A stretch of 64,000 bases of DNA. It comes from Arthrobacter sp. E3 (GTDB lineage Bacteria; Actinomycetota; Actinomycetes; Actinomycetales; Micrococcaceae). The notes beneath the pieces are model-generated. The model worked only from the letters and a program-made list of their open reading frames with translations. It did no database searches and had not been told where the DNA came from. The stretch lies in NCBI RefSeq assembly GCF_017353415.1, contig NZ_JAFMPX010000008.1, positions 1-64,000 of the forward strand, given 5' to 3'. The translations under genes were made by a program, and so were the position numbers. This document shows positions 52,461-60,174 of the stretch, in pieces (positions within the stretch are counted from its first letter, which is position 1; each line of letters opens with the position of its first letter).

Positions 52461-52487
52461 AGTCCCGTTTTTGCCCCACGCGGGACT
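52461..52487. terminator. Possible weak terminator hairpin
   Basis: AGTCCCG (52461-52467) and CGGGACT (52481-52487) can pair around a 13-base loop that contains TTTTT. It lies 40 bases past the TIM-barrel stop and overlaps the end of the convergent sugar dehydrogenase gene. Confidence 0.3.
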
Positions 52488-53613
52488 ACCGGGTGATGCC
52501 AATAATCTTGTCGTCGCCTGGTTTGGGAGTACCGCGGCCGTCTGTATTGTTCGTCAGGACATACAGGCGGCCGTCGTGCGTTAAGGTGACGTCGCGGAGG
52601 CGGCCCAATTCTCCGACAAGGATGGAGCGGGCGGTGGGCGTCGTGGCCAGGTCAACGATCCAGAGGTGTTCCCCGCGCAGGGCCGCCATGTACAACTTTG
52701 TCCCTTCGATTGCTATGCCGCTGGGGCTGGCCTCGGCCGTGGTCCAGGTCAGCACCGGGTTGCGGAAGCGTGAATCGTTGCCGGTGCCTTCAACGATGGG
52801 CCAGCCGTAGTTCCCTCCGGGGACGATCTCATTGAGTTCGTCCCACGTGTTCTGGCCAAACTCCGAGGCCCACATGCGGCCCTTTTCATCCCAGGCGATA
52901 CCCTGCGGGTTGCGGTGTCCCAGCGACCACACGGGGCTACCGGGAAAGGGGTTGTCCGTCGGGCTCCCGCCGTCGGGAAGCATCCGCAGGATCTTGCCTG
53001 AGAGTGAGTTCGGGTCCTGCGCCGCGTTGCGGTTTCCAGCGTCGCCTGCGGTGGCGTAAAGCATGCCGTCCGGCCCAAACGCGATGCGCCCGCCATTGTG
53101 GTTGCCAGCCTTGGGAATGCCGTCGAAAATGACCGTGGCCGGGCCAAGCGACCGCGTACCGGGCGTGCCCAGCAGCGGCATGTGCACTATCCGGTTGTCC
53201 AGGGAAGTGGTCAGGTATGCGTAGACGGTGATGCAGCCAGTACCGGGATCGGGTGCAGGATTGTCCTGGCAGCCGCCAAGGTGCACGGCCAAGCCAAGCA
53301 GTCCACCCTCGCCCTGATGGCGCACCCCGGGCACCGTGCCCACAACGTGTTTCGCGCCCGACGGCGAGACCTCAAGCACCTGACCCGAGTCCCGTTCGCT
53401 GACCAGCAGGGTGTCATCTGCCAGCAAGGCCATGGACCAGGGGGCGGCCAGGTCGGTTGCGACGTCGTTCGTGACACTGGGGGACAGTACGGGTGCTTCC
53501 GAGGTTGGCGCTTGGCATGACGTCAAGAACAAGGCGGCGGCAGTGCAGGCAGCGACAGACATGTCCCTGCTGCTGCGCAGCCGACGCGGCTTCAAGATTT
53601 CCGTCCCATCCAT
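52486..53613 (-). CDS. PQQ-dependent sugar dehydrogenase (soluble GDH type) lipoprotein
   Basis: Six-bladed beta-propeller of the GSDH/YliI family, which oxidises aldose sugars outside the membrane with PQQ. The 375-residue precursor has a signal peptide with lipobox LTSC (about residue 33). Family signatures are PWSMALLADD, RHQGEGGLLGLAVH with catalytic His, the NHNGGRIAFGPDG strand, NRNAAQDPNSLSGKILR and EFGQNTWDELN. The ATG at 53613 has TACGCT 6 bases before it and may be leaderless. No PQQ biosynthesis genes are in the window, so cofactor supply is unknown. Confidence 0.9.
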   Translation of the reverse strand: MDGTEILKPRRLRSSRDMSVAACTAAALFLTSCQAPTSEAPVLSPSVTNDVATDLAAPWSMALLADDTLLVSERDSGQVLEVSPSGAKHVVGTVPGVRHQGEGGLLGLAVHLGGCQDNPAPDPGTGCITVYAYLTTSLDNRIVHMPLLGTPGTRSLGPATVIFDGIPKAGNHNGGRIAFGPDGMLYATAGDAGNRNAAQDPNSLSGKILRMLPDGGSPTDNPFPGSPVWSLGHRNPQGIAWDEKGRMWASEFGQNTWDELNEIVPGGNYGWPIVEGTGNDSRFRNPVLTWTTAEASPSGIAIEGTKLYMAALRGEHLWIVDLATTPTARSILVGELGRLRDVTLTHDGRLYVLTNNTDGRGTPKPGDDKIIGITR

Positions 53614-53764
53614 GGCATCAGCGTAGCCGGACGAATCAGCAGATGGCACGGGTTCGCCGTCGCCCTTAAACATCCATGACGCACTTGATAGACCGAAAAT
53701 GCCGAAAAAAGGCGACATCGATCCATCAAATACGTCAGGAATTATGGCGGTGCTGGAAAAGGTT

Positions 53765-54400
53765 TTAGCGGCCCTTGAGCGTGATGCCGTTGCGGGTCAT
53801 GGACTCGGCGTACGCCTTGGTCGATTCAAGCAGCCACTGTTGCTGGCGTTCTGCCGAGCCGGCAAAGCTGCGCCCGGACAGGGAACGAACCTTGTAGATG
53901 CCGAAGCCGCGCTTGTAGAGCATGGGACCCTGTGCCTTGAGCAGCTGGTCCGCCAAGCGGTGCGCCTCCGTGCCGTGGGCAACCAAGGCGGAAGCGCGAG
54001 GAACGAGGGTCAGGAACTTCACCAGAGGGCGCAGGCCAGCTTCGATCTGCGGTGCGCTGAGACGACCATTGGGCTCGCCGGGCGTGAACCAGGGGTGGAC
54101 ATTCCAGGGCATGACATAGCTGGGGCGCAGCCCGATCTGCCAGTGGATGCCGAGTAGGCGGGTGGCTGCCTGCTCGTCGCCTGCGGTGATGAAGCCGGAG
54201 GGATCCATTTCCCCAACGTTGGAGAACAAGCTGATGATCTTGCACTCATCCACGTCGTGAACCGGATCTACATAAGCCACCTGCTGTTGGGGCTTGGCTT
54301 CCGCCAAGGTGTCGCACAGCTCGGTGATGGGGGCAATGTTCTCGTCGTATCGACGATTCCACAGCTGTTCACGCAGTGATTCAGTGGCCACGGATGTCAT
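53765..54400 (-). CDS. Uracil-DNA glycosylase superfamily-like protein
   Basis: A 211-residue protein that resembles the UDG fold: VGEMDPSGF as a first active-site loop, DEQAATRLLG after it, a VMPWNVHPWF strand with the conserved Asn/His pattern, and a C-terminal VAHGTEAHRLADQL helix. The usual Asp of UDG motif I is not obvious, so activity on uracil is uncertain. ATG at 54400 is preceded by AAGGAG at a long 12-base spacing; the frame continues to 54451. It diverges from the acyl-CoA ligase gene. Confidence 0.7.
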   Translation of the reverse strand: MTSVATESLREQLWNRRYDENIAPITELCDTLAEAKPQQQVAYVDPVHDVDECKIISLFSNVGEMDPSGFITAGDEQAATRLLGIHWQIGLRPSYVMPWNVHPWFTPGEPNGRLSAPQIEAGLRPLVKFLTLVPRASALVAHGTEAHRLADQLLKAQGPMLYKRGFGIYKVRSLSGRSFAGSAERQQQWLLESTKAYAESMTRNGITLKGR

Positions 54401-54633
54401 TGAGGCGCAGATCTCCTTAGAGGGATGAGAGTGGTTGCCGTGCGTTTCCACTTTGGTGGAATGCCCGACTCTTCAGCTTAGCAACGTCCAGCCGTTCCTG
54501 CTTCTCCCGTGCCTGTGCTATGGCGGCCCGGAAAGTCGTGTTTGTGAGAAATCAGACAGCTTTCAGAACAAAGCGACAGCGCCGGGAAGCGGGTCGCCTC
54601 GACACTACGAGAAGGGGGCGGCAATATGGGGGC

Positions 54634-56352
54634 ATGACCACTTCAGCGCAGTCTCAGCCCGCACCGCAACCATGGGTGAAGAACTACCAGCCAGGTGTTG
54701 CAGCCGAGATAAAACTGCCCAATGAATCTCTTGTTGGAATGTTTGAACGCTCAGTCGCGGAAGCAGCCGGACATCCCGCGATGGAGTTCTTCGCCAAGCG
54801 CACCAGCTACCGGGAATTGGGCGAGCAAGTGGCCCAAGCGGCCGAAGGTTTGCGCCGGCTGGGCGTCAAGGCAGGGGACAGGGTGGCCGTTATCCTACCC
54901 AACTGCCCCCAACACGTGGTGGCGTTCTACGCGGTGCTGCGTCTGGGCGCCGTCGTGGTTGAACACAACCCGCTCTACACGAGCGGCGAACTCCTCCACC
55001 AGTTCCAGGACCACGGTGCACGGGTGGCCATTGCGTGGGATAAATCAGTGGCGTCCTTGCTGGAATTTCCCGCCGATGAGCGCGTGGAGCGCATTGTGGC
55101 CGTCAACCTTCTGGAGGCGTTCCCCACCGTCAAGCGCCTAGCCCTCGGACTGCCGCTACGCAAACTGCGCGCCACCCGGGACGCGCTGACGGGTCCGGCG
55201 CCGGGAACCATGCCGTGGAAACAGCTGCTGGCTGGCGGCCGACTCGACGCCTCACACCCGCGCCCAGGCATGCACGACCTTGCCGTCATTGGCTACACCT
55301 CGGGCACCACGGGCCACCCCAAGGGGGCCATGCTGACCCACTTCAATCTGTATTCCAACGCACTCCAAGGCGAGGCCTGGATGCACGGGGCGCAGGAGCG
55401 GAAAGAGATCCTGTATGCCATCCTGCCCATGTTCCATGCCTTTGGCATGACGCTCTACCTCACGTTTGGCATCCGCAAGCAGGGCCTTTTGGTGCTGTTC
55501 CCCAAATTCGATCCAGACTTGGTGCTGGCCGCCATGAAAAAGTCACCGGCGACGGTCTATTGCGCCGTGCCGCCCATCTACGAACGCACGGCCCTGGCTG
55601 CGAAGGAAAAGGGAGTCTCGCTGCGCTCCTGCAAATACTGCATCTCGGGCGCCATGAACCTCCCCGACCACGTGGTGGAACTGTGGGAATCGGTCTCCGG
55701 CGGCCTGTTGGTGGAGGGCTACGGCCTGACAGAATCCTCACCCGTGGCGCTGGGCAACCCGTTCCACCCGAGTCGCCGCAACGGAACCATCGGGGTGCCC
55801 TTCCCGTCCACACAAATGAAAGTGGTCGGGATGTTGGGAACGGGGCTGGGCAACACAGACGTGGAAGTGGCACCGGGGGAACCTGGCGAGTTGCTGATCA
55901 AGGGCCCGCAGGTTTTCCAAGGCTATTGGAACAATCCGGAGGAAACCGCCAAGACCCTCACGGGGGACGGCTGGCTGCGCACTGGGGACATTGTCACGGT
56001 GGATCCCGACGGCTTCACCACCATTGTGGACAGGATGAAGGAACTCGTGATCACCGGCGGCTTCAACGTTTCCCCGTCGGAGGTGGAGTCCATCCTGAGA
56101 ACGCGCGACGGCGTTGCCGACGTCGCGGTCTTTGGCAAGCCTTCCGAGCGGGGCGGGGAAATGGTGGTTGCCGCCGTCGTGCTTGAAGCCGGTGTGGACT
56201 TTGACGAGTCAGCCATGCGGTCTTGGTGCAAGGAACAGCTGGCTGGCTACAAGGTGCCCGTCAGGATCGTTCAAGTTCAGGACATGCCGCGCTCCATGTT
56301 GGGGAAAATTCTACGCAAGCAGGTCAAAGAGCAGGTGCTTCCGACGCTGTAG
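54634..56352 (+). CDS. Long-chain fatty-acid-CoA ligase
   Basis: Adenylate-forming ligase that activates fatty acids to acyl-CoA, 572 residues. The AMP-binding P-loop YTSGTTGHPKG lies at 221-231, GYGLTES near 370 and the A8 region GWLRTGDIV near 450; the catalytic Lys of the C-terminal domain is in GKILRKQ near the end. No membrane helix. The ATG at 54634 is preceded by CAATAT 6 bases upstream rather than a Shine-Dalgarno; a longer frame exists to 54520. An aminotransferase gene follows after 82 bases. Confidence 0.93.
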   Translation: MTTSAQSQPAPQPWVKNYQPGVAAEIKLPNESLVGMFERSVAEAAGHPAMEFFAKRTSYRELGEQVAQAAEGLRRLGVKAGDRVAVILPNCPQHVVAFYAVLRLGAVVVEHNPLYTSGELLHQFQDHGARVAIAWDKSVASLLEFPADERVERIVAVNLLEAFPTVKRLALGLPLRKLRATRDALTGPAPGTMPWKQLLAGGRLDASHPRPGMHDLAVIGYTSGTTGHPKGAMLTHFNLYSNALQGEAWMHGAQERKEILYAILPMFHAFGMTLYLTFGIRKQGLLVLFPKFDPDLVLAAMKKSPATVYCAVPPIYERTALAAKEKGVSLRSCKYCISGAMNLPDHVVELWESVSGGLLVEGYGLTESSPVALGNPFHPSRRNGTIGVPFPSTQMKVVGMLGTGLGNTDVEVAPGEPGELLIKGPQVFQGYWNNPEETAKTLTGDGWLRTGDIVTVDPDGFTTIVDRMKELVITGGFNVSPSEVESILRTRDGVADVAVFGKPSERGGEMVVAAVVLEAGVDFDESAMRSWCKEQLAGYKVPVRIVQVQDMPRSMLGKILRKQVKEQVLPTL

Positions 56353-56434
56353 CCGGTTGCCTTGTTTGCGCCGGTTGCGCCGAGATGTGGACAGTTCAGG
56401 CATAAGCGGGGGCACCTATGCGAAACTGGAATGC

Positions 56435-57670
56435 ATGCGCCCTATGCAATACTCCAGCAAGCTAGCCAATGTACGATACGAACTTCGCGGCCCCATATTG
56501 CATGCGGCCCAGAAGATGGAAGCTGAAGGCCACCGGATTTTGCGGATGAACTTGGGCGACACGGCACCGTTTGGCTTGGAGGCGCCGGAGTCCATTGTGG
56601 TGGATATGATCCACCACCTGCGGGGGGCGCAAGGCTACAGCGACTCCAAGGGCATCTTCTCCGCCAGGACGGCCATTTCGCAGTACTACCAGACTAAGGG
56701 CCTGCGGAAGATCGGCGTGGATGACATCTTTGTGGGCAACGGTGTCAGCGAGCTGATCTCCATGACCCTGCAGGCATTTCTGGAAAACGGCGACGAGGTC
56801 CTGATCCCGGCACCCGACTATCCGCTGTGGACGGCAACGGTGACCCTGACCGGGGGAGTGCCCGTCCACTACCTGTGTGATGAAGACAACCAGTGGTGGC
56901 CGGACATGGCTGACGTGGAGGCAAAAATTACGCCGAAAACGCGGGCCATCGTCATCATCAACCCCAACAACCCCACCGGCGCTGTCTACCCCCGCGCCAT
57001 TCTGGAGAGGTTTGTGGAGTTGGCCCGCAAGCACGACCTCGTGATCTTTGCCGATGAGATCTACGAAAAGATCATCTACGACGGCCGCCCCCACATCCAC
57101 ATGGCCTCCTTGGCCGAGGATGTCTGCACGCTCACCTTCAGTGGGCTGTCCAAGGCCTACCGCATGCCCGGCTACCGCGCAGGATGGGTTGCACTGTCCG
57201 GACCGCGCGCCGCGATGGCAGGGTTCAAGGAGGCGTTGGAGCTGATCGCCTCACTGCGCCTATGCTCGAATGTGCCCGCCCAACACGCCATCCAAACCTC
57301 CCTTGGCGGGTACCAAAGCATCAACGACCTGACCCGGCCCGGTGGCCGGCTTCGGGAGCAGCGCGACAGGGCCTCGGAGCTGCTCAATGCGCTGCCTGGG
57401 GTCTCATGCGTGCCGGCGGCAGGAGCCATGTACCTGTTCGTGAAGCTGGATCCGGACCTTTACCCCATCGAATCCGACGAGAAGTTCGTCATCGACTTGC
57501 TACAAGACCAAAAGATCCTTGTCTCACACGGCACGGCGTTCCACTGGCCCACCCCTGACCACTTCAGGTTCGTGATCCTTCCCTCGATTGACGACATCGA
57601 GGAGGCAGTGCGCCGCATCTCCTCCTTCCTGGCCGTTTACCGCAGCAAGGCCGCCCTCGTCAGCCACTAG
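56435..57670 (+). CDS. Pyridoxal-phosphate aminotransferase (AlaT-like)
   Basis: Class I aminotransferase, 411 residues, resembling the alanine/valine-pyruvate transaminases of actinobacteria that begin with SSKLANVRYELRGP. PLP Lys is Lys240 in SGLSKAYRMPGYRAGW; NPNNPTGAVYP and ADEIYEKI bind the cofactor phosphate and ring. The ATG at 56435 is chosen from family length; ATG 56444 is a possible alternative and no clear Shine-Dalgarno is visible. Likely makes alanine from pyruvate and glutamate, but substrate is inferred. Confidence 0.92.
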   Translation: MRPMQYSSKLANVRYELRGPILHAAQKMEAEGHRILRMNLGDTAPFGLEAPESIVVDMIHHLRGAQGYSDSKGIFSARTAISQYYQTKGLRKIGVDDIFVGNGVSELISMTLQAFLENGDEVLIPAPDYPLWTATVTLTGGVPVHYLCDEDNQWWPDMADVEAKITPKTRAIVIINPNNPTGAVYPRAILERFVELARKHDLVIFADEIYEKIIYDGRPHIHMASLAEDVCTLTFSGLSKAYRMPGYRAGWVALSGPRAAMAGFKEALELIASLRLCSNVPAQHAIQTSLGGYQSINDLTRPGGRLREQRDRASELLNALPGVSCVPAAGAMYLFVKLDPDLYPIESDEKFVIDLLQDQKILVSHGTAFHWPTPDHFRFVILPSIDDIEEAVRRISSFLAVYRSKAALVSH

Positions 57671-57940
57671 GCCCGCGGCTACTGAGCCGGGGTGCAGGTC
57701 CTGCGGGCGGCCCTAAAACGGTTCCGAAGAAATGAGTTTCTTTTCACAGTGCGCTCCTTCCCGCCCCGCGGACGCTAACAAAGGCGTGTAATTGGTCGTA
57801 GGATCGGGGAGGTTGGGTTTTGCCACCGTTCCATGATCTCCAGTGCACAGGTGCTTTGAACGCCCGGTGCACTGAAGACGTGCGTATCCGACTAGACTTT
57901 TTCGAAGTTTCGCTTTTGCCCCCTCTAGATTGGATCGCGG
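57671..57940. other. Intergenic region upstream of the phosphate transporter
   Basis: About 270 bases without a gene. TAGATT (57927-57932) lies 8 bases before the GTG of the transporter and may be its -10; TAGACT (57893-57898) is another candidate. No -35 or clear PhoP box was recognised. Confidence 0.4.
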
Positions 57941-59323
57941 GTGGATCTCACCTTCATGGTCGTGCTGGTTATAGCGCTGGCCCTTTTCTTTGACTTTACG
58001 AATGGCTTTCACGACACAGCCAATGCCATGGCAACGCCGATTGCCACAGGTGCCATCAAACCCAAAACAGCTGTTGCCCTGGCGGCGATCTTGAACTTGG
58101 TGGGAGCTTTCCTGTCCACTGAAGTAGCCAAGACCATCTCTGGCGGCATTATCAATGAGAGCGGGCCCAACGGTGTGGCCATCACACCGGAAATGATTTT
58201 CGCCGGTTTGATGGGCGCCGTGCTGTGGAACTTGTTCACGTGGCTGCTTGGCCTGCCCTCCAGCTCTTCCCACGCCCTGTTCGGCGGTTTGATCGGCGCA
58301 GCCATTGTGGGCACCTGGTCCTTCGGTGCCGTGAACTTCATGGTGGTTATTTCCAAGGTGTTGCTGCCGGCTCTCCTTGCCCCCGCAATTGCTGGCCTTG
58401 TCGCTTACGTGTGCACGAAGCTGGCCTACAGCATCACCCGCCGTTCGGACCCGGACTCGGGAGACAAGCTCACGCAGAAGCGTGGCGGTTTCCGTCGCGG
58501 CCAGGTGTTTAGCTCCTCGCTGGTTGCACTGGCACACGGCACCAACGATGCGCAGAAGACGATGGGCGTCATCACCCTTGTCCTTGTCGCTTCGGGACTC
58601 CAGCAAGCAGGGACCGGGCCGCACATTTGGGTGATCACGGCCTGTGCACTGGCCATCGCCGGCGGTACCTACGCCGGTGGCTGGCGCATCATCCGTACGC
58701 TCGGTTCGGGTTTGACAGACGTCAAGCCCGCCCAGGGCTTTGCTGCGGAAAGTAGCACGGCAGCGGCCATCCTGGCCTCCAGCCACCTCGGCTTTGCACT
58801 CTCGACCACCCACGTCGCCTCAGGCTCTGTTATTGGTTCAGGTCTTGGCCGCAAGGGTTCCACCGTCCGCTGGGGCCAGATCGGCAAGATCAGCCTGGCC
58901 TGGCTGTTCACGCTCCCCTCAGCCGCCCTGGTCGGTGGCCTTGCCGCCCTGCTGATCCGCACCGGATTGGTTGGCATCATCATTGTTGCCGGACTCGGCT
59001 TGAGCGCCATCCTCGTCATGTTCGTCATGTCCCAGCGTGAAGTTGTTGACCACAGCAACGCCATCAGCGACGTTGACGCCGTGGGGGAGGCCATGCACAT
59101 TCCCAGCAAGAAGGAACGTGACAAGCTCGCGGCCAAGGCTCGTGCAGCGGAGAAGATCGCTGAGAAGGCAGCCCAGCGTGCGGCTGAAACAGCTGCCGCC
59201 CGTGCCGTGGCCCAGACGGCGCTTGACCGTGCCGACACCGCCGTCCTCAAGGCCATGACGAAGGCAGCCGCTCAAGCGCAGACGCCCAAGTCCAATGCCG
59301 GTTCCAAGAAGGGGAAGAAATGA
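57941..59323 (+). CDS. Inorganic phosphate transporter (PiT family)
   Basis: Low-affinity phosphate transporter coupled to cations, in the cytoplasmic membrane, 460 residues. Paired PiT signatures are present: FDFTNGFHDTANAMAT near residue 18 and VALAHGTNDAQKTMG near 199. About ten hydrophobic helices end near 365; the rest is a charged Ala/Lys-rich coiled-coil tail of about 90 residues (KARAAEKIAEKAAQRAAE). GTG start. Its stop overlaps the start of an 84-residue membrane gene (ATGA). Confidence 0.94.
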   Translation: MDLTFMVVLVIALALFFDFTNGFHDTANAMATPIATGAIKPKTAVALAAILNLVGAFLSTEVAKTISGGIINESGPNGVAITPEMIFAGLMGAVLWNLFTWLLGLPSSSSHALFGGLIGAAIVGTWSFGAVNFMVVISKVLLPALLAPAIAGLVAYVCTKLAYSITRRSDPDSGDKLTQKRGGFRRGQVFSSSLVALAHGTNDAQKTMGVITLVLVASGLQQAGTGPHIWVITACALAIAGGTYAGGWRIIRTLGSGLTDVKPAQGFAAESSTAAAILASSHLGFALSTTHVASGSVIGSGLGRKGSTVRWGQIGKISLAWLFTLPSAALVGGLAALLIRTGLVGIIIVAGLGLSAILVMFVMSQREVVDHSNAISDVDAVGEAMHIPSKKERDKLAAKARAAEKIAEKAAQRAAETAAARAVAQTALDRADTAVLKAMTKAAAQAQTPKSNAGSKKGKK

Positions 59324-59574
59324 TTGACTGGTTCGGATTTGTCATTGTTGCAATCACCACGCTTGTTGGCGCCGGCTTTGTCGTGACCATGTACTCGTTG
59401 GGTGTTCGCCTCACAGCCGTCAGCGGCGACGACGAAGCCCACGTTAACCATGCTGCCCAGTGGGGAGCGTATGTGTGCTTCGGCTTCTGCGTGCTGGCCG
59501 TGGCCATCGCCATCATTTTGATCGTTCCGGCCTTCAGTGCAGCCGCTGCGCATGTGATCGGCGGCATTTTCTAA
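59320..59574 (+). CDS. Small membrane protein coupled to the phosphate transporter
   Basis: An 84-residue protein with two membrane helices (about 5-27 and 50-72) and a short acidic loop (SGDDEAH) between. Its ATG overlaps the transporter stop by 4 bases, so it is translated with it. Small two-helix partners are often found after PiT genes in actinobacteria, but their role is not described to my knowledge; an accessory or regulatory subunit is inferred. A very strong hairpin follows 31 bases later. Confidence 0.8.
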   Translation: MIDWFGFVIVAITTLVGAGFVVTMYSLGVRLTAVSGDDEAHVNHAAQWGAYVCFGFCVLAVAIAIILIVPAFSAAAAHVIGGIF

Positions 59575-59605
59575 CGGCTGTGCCGTCGGGTTTTAGCGTC
59601 AATGT

Positions 59606-59659
59606 ACGACGCCGGGCACTTGCCTACCGCTGCAGCGGTAGGCAAGTGCCCGGCGTCGT
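59606..59659. terminator. 54-base perfect palindromic terminator
   Basis: Two 27-base arms (59606-59632 and 59633-59659) are perfect reverse complements with no unpaired spacer. It separates the convergent PiT/small-protein operon and the thioesterase gene and is likely a bidirectional terminator; after it comes T-AATAAA on the plus side and an AT-rich stretch on the other. Confidence 0.8.
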
Positions 59660-59715
59660 TAATAAACAGAACTGGCGTTTGTAGGCAAAAGAGAATTGCG
59701 TCTGGCGAGAGTGGG

Positions 59716-60174
59716 TTAGCGGGCCAGGATCATGTTGGTGATGCGGCACGTAGACAGGGACCGGCCCGCAGAGTCGGTCATGACCACTTGGTGTGTGGCC
59801 AGCGTGCGGCCCAGGTGGATGGGGGTGGCCGTGCCCGTGACAAGGCCCGCCGAAATGCCCCGGTGATGTGTGGCGTTGATCTCAATCCCCACGACCCGGC
59901 TGTCCAAACCGGCGTGGAAAGCGGCAGCAAACGACCCCAAGGTTTCAGCCAGCACCACATGTGCGCCGCCGTGCAGCAGGCCCGTCACCTGAGTGTTTCC
60001 TGCAACGGGCATGGTCGCCACCATGGAATCCACGGACATGTGGGTGAAGACGATGCCCATCTTTGCCACCAGGGCGCCCACCCCGTGCGGGCCCAGCAGT
60101 CCGTGGTGTTCGGCGGGGATGCCTGCGGCCAGGAGTTCGTCGGAAAGGGGATGCGGTGTGAAATTGTCGCTCAT
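59716..60174 (-). CDS. Hotdog-fold thioesterase (PaaI family)
   Basis: A 152-residue hotdog-fold acyl-CoA thioesterase of the PaaI/ENTH type. The family motif is NTQVTGLLHGGAHVVLAETLGS with catalytic residues in HGG and the helix after it, then INATHHRGISAG and the C-terminal HQVVMTD strand. ATG at 60174. Its start codon overlaps the probable polA start on the opposite strand (CATGATG), so the two genes diverge with no intergenic DNA; promoters must lie inside the partner's 5' end. Confidence 0.9.
   Translation of the reverse strand: MSDNFTPHPLSDELLAAGIPAEHHGLLGPHGVGALVAKMGIVFTHMSVDSMVATMPVAGNTQVTGLLHGGAHVVLAETLGSFAAAFHAGLDSRVVGIEINATHHRGISAGLVTGTATPIHLGRTLATHQVVMTDSAGRSLSTCRITNMILAR

Noticed and set aside
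54435-54633. Upstream extension of the acyl-CoA ligase frame to 54520
   Set aside because: The Arg/Thr-rich extension is not part of the family; ATG 54634 gives the expected N-terminus.
57713-58813. Open frame of 366 codons opposite the PiT gene
   Set aside because: Antisense of a PiT gene with both signatures; composition is not protein-like.
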